From Rhizobium sp. Leaf453 (lineage in GTDB: Bacteria; Pseudomonadota; Alphaproteobacteria; Rhizobiales; Rhizobiaceae), in assembly GCF_001425605.1 (NCBI RefSeq), contig NZ_LMRG01000029.1, forward strand, positions 1 through 64,000: DNA of 64,000 nucleotides, written 5' to 3'. The notes beneath the pieces are model-generated. The model saw only the letters and a program-made list of their open reading frames with translations, had not been told where the DNA came from and ran no database searches. A program made the translations under genes and the position numbers. This document shows, piece after piece, positions 45,307 to 53,418 of this stretch (position 1 is the first letter of the stretch; each line of letters starts with the position of its first letter).

Positions 45307-46605
45307 TCAGGCTGCCATCGCCGTCCAGTGCTCGATATCATCCCGTTCGCCGATCAGTGCGAGACCATGAGCGATCGACAGAAGTTCGCCGCCGCTTTCA
45401 ATGCGGTCGCGGTCAAAGCGGTTTTCGAAGATGCGGCGAATGGCCGGCACGAAGGAGGTGCCGCCGGTGAGGAACACCTTGTCGATTCCTTTTGGCAAGG
45501 TGTTGGTCGTGACCAGTACCTCGTCCAGCGCTTCCTCGATGCGGGCAAGATCCGGCGCGATCCAGCTTTCGAAATCGCTGCGGCGCACCGTCTGCCGGCT
45601 CTTCTCTCCCAGCGGCTTGAAGAAGAACTCCGTTTCCTCCGCCTGAGACAGCCGCATCTTTGTGGCCGAAATCGCCTGGTAGAGCGGGTAGCCCTCGTCG
45701 TGGTCAACAAGTTCGATGAAGGCTTCGAGCTTTTCCGGCTCGACGGCCGAGCGCACGAGCTGCTTCAGATCAGTGAAATCCTTCAGCGTCTTGAAGATCG
45801 ACAACTGGTTCCAGCGGCCGAAATTGGCGTAATAGCTGGTGGGTACGTCGAGAAGCTTGTCGAAGCTCTTGAATTGGCTGCCCTTGCCGATCAGCGGCGA
45901 AACCACCGTGTCGATGATGCGGAAATCGAAATGGTCACCGGCGACGCCAACGCCTGAATGGCCGACGGGAACCGCCGTCAGCTTGCCCGCATGGCTTTCG
46001 AAGCGGATAATCGAATAGTCGGTGGTGCCGCCGCCGAAATCGGCGACCAGCACCGTCGCGTCTTTCTTCAGGTTCTGGGCGAAGTAGAAGGCGGCCGCGA
46101 CCGGCTCGTAGACATAATGGATCTCGGGGAAGTCGAAGGAGGACAAGGCGCGGGCGTAACGCTCCAGCGCCAGATTTTCGTCCGGGCTGGTGCCGGCAAA
46201 CCGGACCGGCCGGCCGACGACGATGCGCTTGTAATCATCGCGCCAGCCGTCACCGGCGTAATCCGCAAGCCGATTGACGAAGGAGCGCATCAGGTCTTCG
46301 AAGCTGTTGCGGCGGGCAAAGATTAGCGTGCCCTGGAAGAGGGGGCTGGCGGCAAAGGTCTTGATCGACTGCAGGAAGCGCGCATCGCCGGGATTGTCGA
46401 TGAACTGCTGGATCGCCGCCTGGCCGGCCTCGATCTTCACGGCGGCGGCACCCAGCTGCGCGTGCTTCATGAAGGACAGGGCGGTTCGCATCGAATCGGT
46501 CGTTCCGGCATCACTCGTAAATGTCAGCGATTGCGTCGTGTCGCCATGCGAAGCGGCCAGAACCGAATTGGTCGTGCCGAAATCGAAGCCGAGTGCCTTG
46601 GCCAT
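45307..46605 (-). CDS. Hsp70-family protein, YegD-like
   Basis: A 432-residue protein with the Hsp70/actin ATPase fold. Phosphate loop 1 is GFDFGTTNSVLA (6-17), phosphate loop 2 VLVADFGGGTTDYS (about 185-198) and the adenosine motif VFLTGGTSFVPAIR (about 377-390). The substrate-binding domain of DnaK is missing, as in YegD. It may act as a chaperone-like ATPase of unknown client. The ATG 46605 is preceded by GGAGACAACC. It lies 72 bases from the UDG gene and may share its transcript. Confidence 0.85.
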   Translation of the reverse strand: MAKALGFDFGTTNSVLAASHGDTTQSLTFTSDAGTTDSMRTALSFMKHAQLGAAAVKIEAGQAAIQQFIDNPGDARFLQSIKTFAASPLFQGTLIFARRNSFEDLMRSFVNRLADYAGDGWRDDYKRIVVGRPVRFAGTSPDENLALERYARALSSFDFPEIHYVYEPVAAAFYFAQNLKKDATVLVADFGGGTTDYSIIRFESHAGKLTAVPVGHSGVGVAGDHFDFRIIDTVVSPLIGKGSQFKSFDKLLDVPTSYYANFGRWNQLSIFKTLKDFTDLKQLVRSAVEPEKLEAFIELVDHDEGYPLYQAISATKMRLSQAEETEFFFKPLGEKSRQTVRRSDFESWIAPDLARIEEALDEVLVTTNTLPKGIDKVFLTGGTSFVPAIRRIFENRFDRDRIESGGELLSIAHGLALIGERDDIEHWTAMAA

Positions 46606-47013
46606 GGTTGTCTCCAGTTTTGATCCCGCAATCGCAAGCTAAGGCGCCACGCTCTCGCGGAACCTCTGCATCGCTTCTTAAGGCAGGAATTTGGCAGCTG
46701 CTTAAGGCAGCAACTGCATCAACTTAAATTTTGAAGGGCGCCTCCTCGCATGGGGAGCCGGCAAAAGCAAGGCGGGTTGGCGCCTCGATTTGGCGGCCCC
46801 CCGGATTTCGGTCCCATCGTCCAAACCGCTGTGGAAAATACGACGTTTACGTTCACGTCATATATTTGTATCCTGCGGCATCATGTCATGCGCAAATGCG
46901 GTCGGCTGCCGTCGCAGACTGGCTCGACAAGTGGGGCCGCATTTGCCATGACGGAAGACAAGAATTGGGAACAAAACCGCGCAAAATAGCCGGGTGTGAC
47001 TGGAGACGATAAG
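46606..47013. other. 408-bp divergent region between Hsp70-like and etfQO genes
   Basis: No gene I can support; the 79-codon + frame at 46750 lacks a ribosome-binding site. CTTAAGGCAG occurs twice (near 46677 and 46703). An ACGT palindrome at 46842-46859 is described separately. Confidence 0.5.
46842..46859. promoter_or_regulatory. Palindromic ACGT-repeat operator upstream of etfQO
   Basis: GACGTTTACGTTCACGTC holds three ACGT cores six bases apart and is a near-perfect inverted repeat. A similar site is at 61402-61421. From memory, LiuR-type MerR regulators of branched-chain amino acid and acyl-CoA catabolism bind ACGT-rich palindromes of this kind, and ETF-QO is a plausible target. Confidence 0.5.
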
Positions 47014-48678
47014 ATGAGCGACGGACAAGACCTTCCCGAACGCGAAAGCATGGAATTCGACGTTGTGATCGTTGGTGCGGGGCCTGCGGGTCTGTCGGCG
47101 GCGATCCGGTTGAAGCAGGTCAATCCGGAGCTTTCGGTTGTCGTGCTGGAGAAGGGGGCGGAAGTCGGCGCGCATATTCTGTCCGGCGCCGTCGTCGATC
47201 CCATCGGCATCGACCGCTTGCTGCCCGACTGGCGCGAGGATGACAGCCATCCTTTCAAGACAGAGGTGAAGGACGACCAGTTCCTGCTGCTCGGCCCGGC
47301 CGGTTCGCTGCGCCTGCCGAACTTCGCCATGCCGCCCTTGATGAACAATCACGGCAATTACATCGTCTCGCTCGGCAATGTCTGTCGCTGGCTCGCCAAA
47401 AAGGCGGAGGAACTTGGTGTCGAGATCTATCCGGGCTTTGCCGCGGCGGAAGTGCTTTACAATGACGAAGGCGCCGTCATCGGCGTCGCCACCGGCGACA
47501 TGGGCATCGAGAAGAACGGCGAGCCCGGCCCGAACTATGCCCGCGGCATGGCGCTACTCGGCAAGTATACGCTGATCGGCGAGGGCGTGCGCGGCTCGAT
47601 CGCCAAGCAGCTGATCGCCAGGTATGAGCTTTCCAAGGATCGCGAGCCCCAGAAATTCGGCATCGGCATCAAGGAGCTCTGGCAGGTGAAGCCGGAGAAC
47701 CACAAACAGGGTCTGGTGCAGCACTCCTTCGGCTGGCCGCTCGGCATGAAGACTGGTGGCGGGTCGTTCCTCTACCATCTCGAAGACAATATGGTTGCCG
47801 TCGGCTTCGTCGTGCATCTCAATTACAAGAACCCCTATCTCTTCCCGTTCGAGGAGTTCCAGCGCTTCAAGACGCACCCCGCCATCAGAGGCACGTTCGA
47901 GGGCGGCAAGCGCATTTCCTATGGTGCCCGTGCCATCACCGAGGGCGGTTACCAGTCGGTGCCGAAACTGACCTTCCCGGGCGGTGCGCTGATCGGTTGC
48001 TCGGCCGGCTTCGTGAACGTGCCGCGCATCAAGGGCAGCCACAATGCCGTCCTGTCGGGCATCCTCGCCGCCGAGAAGCTCGCCGAGGCGCTCGCCGCCG
48101 GCCGCGCCAATGACGAGGTGATAGAGATCGAGAACGGCTGGCGCGACAGCGCCATCGGCCAGGACCTGAAGCGGGTTCGCAACGTCAAGCCGCTCTGGTC
48201 GAAGTTCGGCACGGCTGCTGGCGTCGCGCTCGGCGGTCTCGACATGTGGACCAACCAGCTGTTCGGCTTTTCCTTCTTCGGCACACTGAAGCACGGCAAG
48301 ACCGACGCGCAGAGCCTGGAGCCGGCCTCGCAGCACAAGAAGATCGATTATCCGAAGCCGGACGGAGTCCTGACCTTCGACCGCCTGTCCTCGGTCTTCC
48401 TGTCCAACACCAACCATGAGGAGGATCAGCCTGTCCATCTCAAGGTGAAGGACCCGGACCTGCAGAAGCGCTCCGAGCACGACATCTTCGCCGGTCCCTC
48501 GACCCGCTACTGTCCGGCCGGTGTCTACGAATGGGTGGAGAAGGACGGCCAGGACGTCTTCGTCATCAACGCCCAGAACTGCGTCCACTGCAAGACCTGC
48601 GATATCAAGGACCCCAACCAGAACATCAACTGGGTCCCCCCGCAGGGCGGCGAAGGGCCGGTCTATCCGAATATGTAA
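47014..48678 (+). CDS. Electron transfer flavoprotein-ubiquinone oxidoreductase
   Basis: A 554-residue inner-membrane-associated flavoprotein passing electrons from ETF to ubiquinone. The FAD-binding motif VVIVGAGPAGLSAAIRL is near residue 13-29. The C-terminal cluster region has Cys in RYCPAGVYEW, then NAQNCVHCKTCDIKDPNQNI, giving the four ligands of the 4Fe-4S cluster. The end GGEGPVYPNM is the family terminus. I start at ATG 47014 after GGAGACGATAAG, not the GTG six codons earlier. It serves beta-oxidation and amino acid catabolism. Confidence 0.94.
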   Translation: MSDGQDLPERESMEFDVVIVGAGPAGLSAAIRLKQVNPELSVVVLEKGAEVGAHILSGAVVDPIGIDRLLPDWREDDSHPFKTEVKDDQFLLLGPAGSLRLPNFAMPPLMNNHGNYIVSLGNVCRWLAKKAEELGVEIYPGFAAAEVLYNDEGAVIGVATGDMGIEKNGEPGPNYARGMALLGKYTLIGEGVRGSIAKQLIARYELSKDREPQKFGIGIKELWQVKPENHKQGLVQHSFGWPLGMKTGGGSFLYHLEDNMVAVGFVVHLNYKNPYLFPFEEFQRFKTHPAIRGTFEGGKRISYGARAITEGGYQSVPKLTFPGGALIGCSAGFVNVPRIKGSHNAVLSGILAAEKLAEALAAGRANDEVIEIENGWRDSAIGQDLKRVRNVKPLWSKFGTAAGVALGGLDMWTNQLFGFSFFGTLKHGKTDAQSLEPASQHKKIDYPKPDGVLTFDRLSSVFLSNTNHEEDQPVHLKVKDPDLQKRSEHDIFAGPSTRYCPAGVYEWVEKDGQDVFVINAQNCVHCKTCDIKDPNQNINWVPPQGGEGPVYPNM

Positions 48679-48722
48679 GGCAGATGCCGGCCGCTGTTAT
48701 TCGGCGGGCGGCAACTCTTTAC

Positions 48723-48873
48723 TCTCCCTCATCCTCGCCCTTGTGGCGAGGATCCAGCCGCGCCGCTTCAGCGGCGCGAAAGACTCCTGGCTGATGATGT
48801 TTTCTGAAGTGGTTCTTTCACCGCGCGGACGCGCGGTGACTGGATTCCTGTGACGGGCACAGGAATGACGGAG
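48723..48873. repeat. Mosaic palindromic intergenic element
   Basis: Four perfect hairpins in series: ATCCTCGCC/GGCGAGGAT (48731-48753), CGCGCCGC/GCGGCGCG (48759-48778), TCACCGCGC/GCGCGGTGA (48818-48839) and ATTCCTGTG/CACAGGAAT (48844-48866). The outer ends are partly inverted. This resembles rhizobial intergenic mosaic elements and fills most of the gap after etfQO. The following bases to 49032 are AT-richer and should hold the promoter of the transpeptidase gene. Confidence 0.75.
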
Positions 48874-49032
48874 GACACTTTGAGCCCGCCAACAAACACC
48901 TGCGTTTGCTGTTGATCGTCATTGCAGACGCGCGAACATCCAAATCGTACGCAATTTCAACGCGCTTAACCCGCCATTAACCATGTTTTCCTTAATTTCG
49001 GTCGCATCAACCGGATGTTAAGGAAACTCTCG

Positions 49033-49650
49033 ATGTCGCTTACCCGCCGTAGCCTTCTTCTTGGCGTATCCGCTCTTCTGGCCGGCTGCGCCACCAATGG
49101 GCCGAACCATGCGGTCAATTATGCGGCGAAGCCGGACGAGAAGTTTCCGATGCCGGCCATGCCGCTGGACAAGATCAAGCCGGAACTGCGCCGCCAGCAG
49201 GTGGCTTATGCGACGAAACATGATGCCGGTACCGTCGTCGTCGATACGCCGGCGCGGCGGCTCTACTATATCCTCGGCGACGGGCAGGCGATGCGCTACG
49301 GCATCGGCGTCGGCCGCAATGGTTATGCGCTGGCGGGCTCGGCCTATATCGGCCGCAAGGCGGAGTGGCCATCCTGGACGCCCACCGACAACATGATCCG
49401 CCGCGACCCAGGAAGGAACCTGAAATATGCCGGCGGCGTGCCCGGTGGCCCGAACAACCCGCTCGGCGCGCGGGCGATCTATCTCTACCAGAACGGCAAC
49501 GACACGATGTTCCGCATCCATGGCACCACCCAGCCCTGGTCGATCGGACAGGCCATGTCGAGCGGTTGCGTGCGCATGCTCAACCACGATGTCGTCGATC
49601 TCTACGAACGCGTCGCCGTCGGCGGTCGCGTGGTCGTGCTGCAGGCCTGA
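49033..49650 (+). CDS. L,D-transpeptidase lipoprotein (YkuD domain)
   Basis: A 205-residue cell-wall enzyme making 3-3 cross-links or attaching lipoproteins to peptidoglycan. The N-terminus is TRRSLLLGVSALLAGC, a lipobox with Tat-like Arg pair. The YkuD domain holds the catalytic block from FRIHGTTQPW to SSGCVRMLNHDV, with Cys179 and its His. Length and blocks agree with the Rhizobiales L,D-transpeptidase set. I start at ATG 49033, eight bases after AAGGAAA; ATG 49015 is in frame. Confidence 0.92.
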   Translation: MSLTRRSLLLGVSALLAGCATNGPNHAVNYAAKPDEKFPMPAMPLDKIKPELRRQQVAYATKHDAGTVVVDTPARRLYYILGDGQAMRYGIGVGRNGYALAGSAYIGRKAEWPSWTPTDNMIRRDPGRNLKYAGGVPGGPNNPLGARAIYLYQNGNDTMFRIHGTTQPWSIGQAMSSGCVRMLNHDVVDLYERVAVGGRVVVLQA

Positions 49651-49665
49651 ACTTCTGCACGATGA

Positions 49666-49686
49666 CGGCCCGGATTGACCGGGCCG
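49666..49686. terminator. Hairpin between convergent genes
   Basis: CGGCCCGG and CCGGGCCG form a perfect eight-bp stem around ATTGA, between the ends of the transpeptidase and EamA genes. It probably terminates both. Confidence 0.65.
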
Positions 49687-49711
49687 CTGCTTTCCTCATG
49701 TTGCGCCCCGA

Positions 49712-50617
49712 TCAGCGCTTGGCCGAGAAAAGGCCGGTTGATAGCGCCACGCCAAGTCCCGTGATGACGGCCGCACCGATTTCGAACGGCCCGATCTGTT
49801 CGCCGAGCAGAATTCCGCCGCCCAATGTTGCGAGAACCGGGGTGATCGCCGTGAAGGCGGCTGCCTGCGTGCCACCCAGGACTCGCACGGCGGTGCCATA
49901 GGCTACCATCGCGGTCAGTCCGGACAACACACCTTGGCTCAGCACTTGCAGTGCAATCTCGGTCGCCGGCGTGACGGCAAGCGAGGTTCCGTAGACCAGC
50001 ACCAGGCCGACATGGATCAGTGCAGACCAGAAGGCGATGATGGCACCGGCCTCGACGGCCGTTAGTCCGGAGCGCTTGAAAGCGTGGGTATAGCTGGCCC
50101 AGAGCAGGGCGGCGGATGGCAGCAGGATAAAGCTCGTCCATGGGATGCCGGCGTTAGACAGGCTGCTGTAGAGCAGGATGCCGACACCGAGGAGAATGGC
50201 GCCAAGGCCGAGCCAGCGGCTGCGGTCCGGCCGCTCCTTGAACAGGAAGACCCCGATCAGCGCGGCCGCCAGCGGCATGGAGCCGCCGAGCAGGATGCCG
50301 GCCGATGCCGCCGGTGTCTGGTGGATGGCATAGGTGGTCAACTGGAAGAACAGCGCGCCGGAGCCAGCGACCATCAACAGCAGCAGATGAAGCGGCGCGC
50401 CCTTCGGCAGCGGTCCGATGCGCCACCAGACCGGCGCCAGCACGATCGCGGGAACGCCGTAGCGGATCAGGCCGATGTCGATCGTGCCGAGCGGCGTCGC
50501 CGCGCTGTGCCGGGTGGCAAGGATCCAGCTTGCCCAGATCAGGACGGTGACGATGCCACCGATGTAACCGGCCGATGTCGAAGGGGCGGCGGTGCGGGTG
50601 AAGGCGAGCGTATTCAT
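49712..50617 (-). CDS. EamA/DMT-family transporter
   Basis: A 301-residue membrane protein with ten hydrophobic helices in two EamA repeats (YIGGIVTVLIWASWILATRH at the start; TSFILLPSAALLWASYTHAF in the second half). The divergent Lrp/AsnC gene suggests control of amino acid or metabolite export; this arrangement is common for exporters. The ATG is preceded by AAAGGATAGCC. Confidence 0.87.
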   Translation of the reverse strand: MNTLAFTRTAAPSTSAGYIGGIVTVLIWASWILATRHSAATPLGTIDIGLIRYGVPAIVLAPVWWRIGPLPKGAPLHLLLLMVAGSGALFFQLTTYAIHQTPAASAGILLGGSMPLAAALIGVFLFKERPDRSRWLGLGAILLGVGILLYSSLSNAGIPWTSFILLPSAALLWASYTHAFKRSGLTAVEAGAIIAFWSALIHVGLVLVYGTSLAVTPATEIALQVLSQGVLSGLTAMVAYGTAVRVLGGTQAAAFTAITPVLATLGGGILLGEQIGPFEIGAAVITGLGVALSTGLFSAKR

Positions 50618-50637
50618 GGCGGCTATCCTTTCTGTTC

Positions 50638-50655
50638 GAAACGGAAATCCGTTTC
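50638..50655. promoter_or_regulatory. Inverted repeat between EamA and Lrp genes
   Basis: GAAACGG and CCGTTTC are perfect inverted arms with an AAAT spacer. It lies 20 bases before the EamA ATG and 110 before the regulator ATG, a candidate operator for the Lrp-type regulator. Confidence 0.5.
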
Positions 50656-50765
50656 CTCGGAAGAAAATCTAGCGCCAGAGGCCGAGGCATGTCCTTGCGA
50701 AGAATGCCGCAGAGTTTATGCTGTGCGCAATCATCTGCCAATTTTGGCTTTGAAGGTTTGCAGAA

Positions 50766-51239
50766 ATGCCAAGTCTTGATAAATTCGATATTGCCATCCT
50801 TCGCATCCTCCAGGAGGACGCGCGGGCGACAAATGTGGAGATCGCCGAACGGGTCAACCTGTCACCGTCTCCCTGTCTGAGGCGCATCCGCAATCTCGAA
50901 AAGTCCGGTGTGTTGCGCGGCTATCGCGCCGATATCGACCGCAAGCAGGTGGGATTGGGGCTGACCGTCTTCGTCGAGATCAAGGTCGGCCGCCACAGCC
51001 AGGAAAACGCGCTGTCACAACAGGATGCCCTCTTGGCCATTCCGGAGGTGGTGTCCTGCTTTCTGATTTCGGGCAGTGCCGATTTTCTGGCCGAGGTGGT
51101 GGTCGAGGATCTGGCCGCCTATGAAACACTGCTGACGCAGACCTTGCTGGCCCTGCCGGGTGTTTCGGACATCCGCTCGAATTTCGCCATCCGCACGATC
51201 AAGACCGGCGGCACGTTGAAACTGCCGGAACCGAAATGA
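50766..51239 (+). CDS. Lrp/AsnC-family transcriptional regulator
   Basis: A 157-residue regulator. The N-terminal helix-turn-helix has LDKFDIAILRILQEDARATN and EIAERVNLSPSPCLRRIRNLE. The C-terminal RAM ligand-binding domain has VVSCFLISGSADFLAEVVVE and ends SDIRSNFAIRTIKTGG. Members respond to amino acids. Divergent transcription from the EamA gene suggests that it controls that exporter. It converges on the DoxX gene. Confidence 0.92.
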   Translation: MPSLDKFDIAILRILQEDARATNVEIAERVNLSPSPCLRRIRNLEKSGVLRGYRADIDRKQVGLGLTVFVEIKVGRHSQENALSQQDALLAIPEVVSCFLISGSADFLAEVVVEDLAAYETLLTQTLLALPGVSDIRSNFAIRTIKTGGTLKLPEPK

Positions 51240-51293
51240 GACCCTGTGGGCTTGGCTCCGCAGCGTCTCATTGGTCAGTATCTGGGGCCAGTG

Positions 51294-51737
51294 TCAGGCG
51301 TTGCTTCGCGCGGCAAGCGCCGGGGCCGGAACAGCGTTCTGTACTGGAGCGGACTTCCAGGCGACGACCATCAGCGCGCCGATGACCGTGATGTGTTCCA
51401 TCACGACATAGAATTCTAGCGTCCGCATCGGTTCCTGCATGGTCCAGAACGTGTGGGCGATCGGGATGGTGAGGGCGGTGAAGACGGCAAGCGCGCCGGC
51501 GCCGAGCCAGGTCCAGCGATTGGCGATGATCAGCGCCGAGCCGCCGAGCTGCGTGATGGCGACGGCGATATTGAAAAGTGGCGCAGGCTCCAGTCCGAAG
51601 TAGGCCATTTCGGCCACGCCGGCGTTGAAGTCGAGCAGTTTGGCGAGGCCGCTGGCCCAGAACATATAGGTGAGAATCGTGCGCGCGATGTAGCCGAACG
51701 CACGGGAATTGACGAGGGTGGCAATGAAGGCAGGCAT
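51294..51737 (-). CDS. DoxX-family membrane protein
   Basis: A 147-residue protein with four hydrophobic segments. The first part, TILTYMFWASGLAKLLDFNAG, and GLEPAPLFNIAVAITQLGGS are the DoxX signature. The function of this family is varied and unclear. The 207-base gap upstream to the ADH stop shows no gene. Confidence 0.85.
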   Translation of the reverse strand: MPAFIATLVNSRAFGYIARTILTYMFWASGLAKLLDFNAGVAEMAYFGLEPAPLFNIAVAITQLGGSALIIANRWTWLGAGALAVFTALTIPIAHTFWTMQEPMRTLEFYVVMEHITVIGALMVVAWKSAPVQNAVPAPALAARSNA

Positions 51738-51944
51738 GGTTGTCTCCGGTGGCAGGTGAGGTGACTGCCCCCGGAACCGCGCTCCGCCTCAACACGGAAG
51801 CTGGGGTTCCCAAGGGCAGCGCGGCGTCACCGGCTTGGGAGGTGGTTCGATGTGCCGCGCTGTCTCCTGTTTACGCAGGGCGTGGCAGAGTACACGTTCC
51901 CGTGGGAACTGCACAAAGACCTCATGTGAACACCGAACCCTGGG

Positions 51945-52955
51945 TCAGAATCCGGCCAGCACCAGCTTGCCCTTCGTGCGACCGCTTTCGATCAGCGCAT
52001 GCGCCTTTTTCAGGTTTGCCGCGTTGATCGCTCCGAGGCTCTCCGTCACCGTCGAACGAATCTTGCCGGCATCGACGAGGCGCGAAACTTCGTTCAGCAG
52101 ATTGTGCTGCTCTTGCATGTCCTTGGTCTGGAACAGCGAGCGTGTGAACATCAGTTCCCAGTGGACGGAGACCGACTTGCGCTTGAAGGGAACGACATCG
52201 AGCGCTTCTGGATCGTCGATCAGCCCGAAGCGGCCCTGCGGCGCAATCAGGTTGATGATCTCGCCGATATGGTCCTTGGTGTTGGTCGTCGAAAAGACGA
52301 AGCCGGGTGCGCCGAGCGCCAGCTGTTCGATCTCCTGAGCAATCGGCTTGGAATGGTCGATCACATGGTGGGCGCCGAGATCATAGGCCCATTTCTGCGT
52401 TTCCGGACGCGACGCCGTGGCGATGACCGTGAGGTTGGTCAGCGTCCGTGCCAGCTGGATGGCGATCGAGCCGACACCGCCGGCGCCGCCGACGATCAGG
52501 ATGGCGTTTGCGCCGGGCACGGGATCGTTGACCTTCAGGCGATGGAACAGCATTTCCCAGGCGGTGATGGCCGTCAGCGGCAGGGCGGCGGCGGCCGGGA
52601 AATCCAGCGTTTCCGGTTTCTTGCCGACGAGGCGTTCGTCGACGAGGTGAAATTCGGCGTTCGAGCCCGGCCGGTTGATGGCACCGGCATAGAAGACCGC
52701 ATCGCCGGGCTGGAACAGTTTTACGCCCGGACCGACCGCCTTGACGATCCCGGCGGCGTCGAAGCCGAGGACTCGCAATTGGTCCGATTCCGGCTTGGAG
52801 CCGGCACGGACCTTGGTGTCCACAGGGTTGACGGAAACAGCCTTGATCTCGACCAGCAGATCCCGGCCTTCAGGCGTGGGGACGGGCAGGTCCACATCGA
52901 TCAGGGATGTTTCGGCGGAAATGGCCTGGGGGATCTTGTAGGCGACAGCGCGCAT
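51945..52955 (-). CDS. Zinc-type alcohol dehydrogenase-family quinone oxidoreductase
   Basis: A 336-residue MDR-superfamily enzyme. The catalytic N-domain has VNPVDTKVRAG and VLGFDAAGIVKAVG; the Rossmann part has ILIVGGAGGVGSIAIQLAR, binding NADPH. Zinc ligand Cys residues are absent, typical of the quinone-reductase branch. It reduces quinones, enones or aldehydes. Its divergent HxlR regulator probably senses a quinone or aldehyde and controls it. The ATG follows CGAAGGAGCAAACC. Confidence 0.9.
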   Translation of the reverse strand: MRAVAYKIPQAISAETSLIDVDLPVPTPEGRDLLVEIKAVSVNPVDTKVRAGSKPESDQLRVLGFDAAGIVKAVGPGVKLFQPGDAVFYAGAINRPGSNAEFHLVDERLVGKKPETLDFPAAAALPLTAITAWEMLFHRLKVNDPVPGANAILIVGGAGGVGSIAIQLARTLTNLTVIATASRPETQKWAYDLGAHHVIDHSKPIAQEIEQLALGAPGFVFSTTNTKDHIGEIINLIAPQGRFGLIDDPEALDVVPFKRKSVSVHWELMFTRSLFQTKDMQEQHNLLNEVSRLVDAGKIRSTVTESLGAINAANLKKAHALIESGRTKGKLVLAGF

Positions 52956-53035
52956 GGTTTGCTCCTTCGAGTTTGAATGGAAGCTAGATGCGCATTATGT
53001 TCAGGAAGCGCAAGAATGCACATAAACTGTATATA

Positions 53036-53051
53036 GTATCAAAAAGGATAC
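53036..53051. promoter_or_regulatory. GTATC-N6-GATAC inverted repeat before the HxlR gene
   Basis: GTATC and GATAC flank AAAAAG just before the regulator ATG, in a region with ACATAAACTGTATATAG. HxlR proteins bind short dyads in the spacer between divergent genes, so this is a plausible operator. Confidence 0.5.
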
Positions 53052-53057
53052 CGTGAA

Positions 53058-53405
53058 ATGGCACGTATTCGTCACGACAAGCTCGATTGCTCTCCCGGCT
53101 GTCCGGTCGAGGGTGTGCTCAATCTCATCGATGGCAAGTGGAAGGGCGTGATCCTCTATCACCTGCTGGATGGCACGATGCGGTTCAACGAATTGCGCCG
53201 CCGCCTGCAGAATGTCACGCAGCGCATGCTGACCAAGCAACTGCGCGAACTGGAGGCCGATGGACTGATCGAGCGGACTGTCTTTGCCGTTGTCCCGCCA
53301 AGGGTCGATTATTGCTTGACGGCACGCGGACGCAGCCTGGAGCCGGTGATCATGGCGATGAAGCGTTGGGGCGATGAGAATATCATGCAGCAGGCTGCCG
53401 CATGA
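53058..53405 (+). CDS. HxlR-family transcriptional regulator
   Basis: A 115-residue winged-helix regulator with the hallmark CSPGCPVEGVLNLIDGKWKG, FNELRRRLQNVTQRMLTKQL and LEADGLIERTVFAVVPPRVD. Cys12 and Cys16 near the start may sense oxidants or electrophilic quinones, as in YodB/QorR. It is divergent from the oxidoreductase gene and probably represses both. Confidence 0.92.
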   Translation: MARIRHDKLDCSPGCPVEGVLNLIDGKWKGVILYHLLDGTMRFNELRRRLQNVTQRMLTKQLRELEADGLIERTVFAVVPPRVDYCLTARGRSLEPVIMAMKRWGDENIMQQAAA

Positions 53406-53418
53406 CAAAGGCGGTCAA

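Noticed and set aside
46750-46989. 79-codon + ORF upstream of etfQO
   Set aside because: No ribosome-binding site, low protein likeness, and it overlaps the probable regulatory region.
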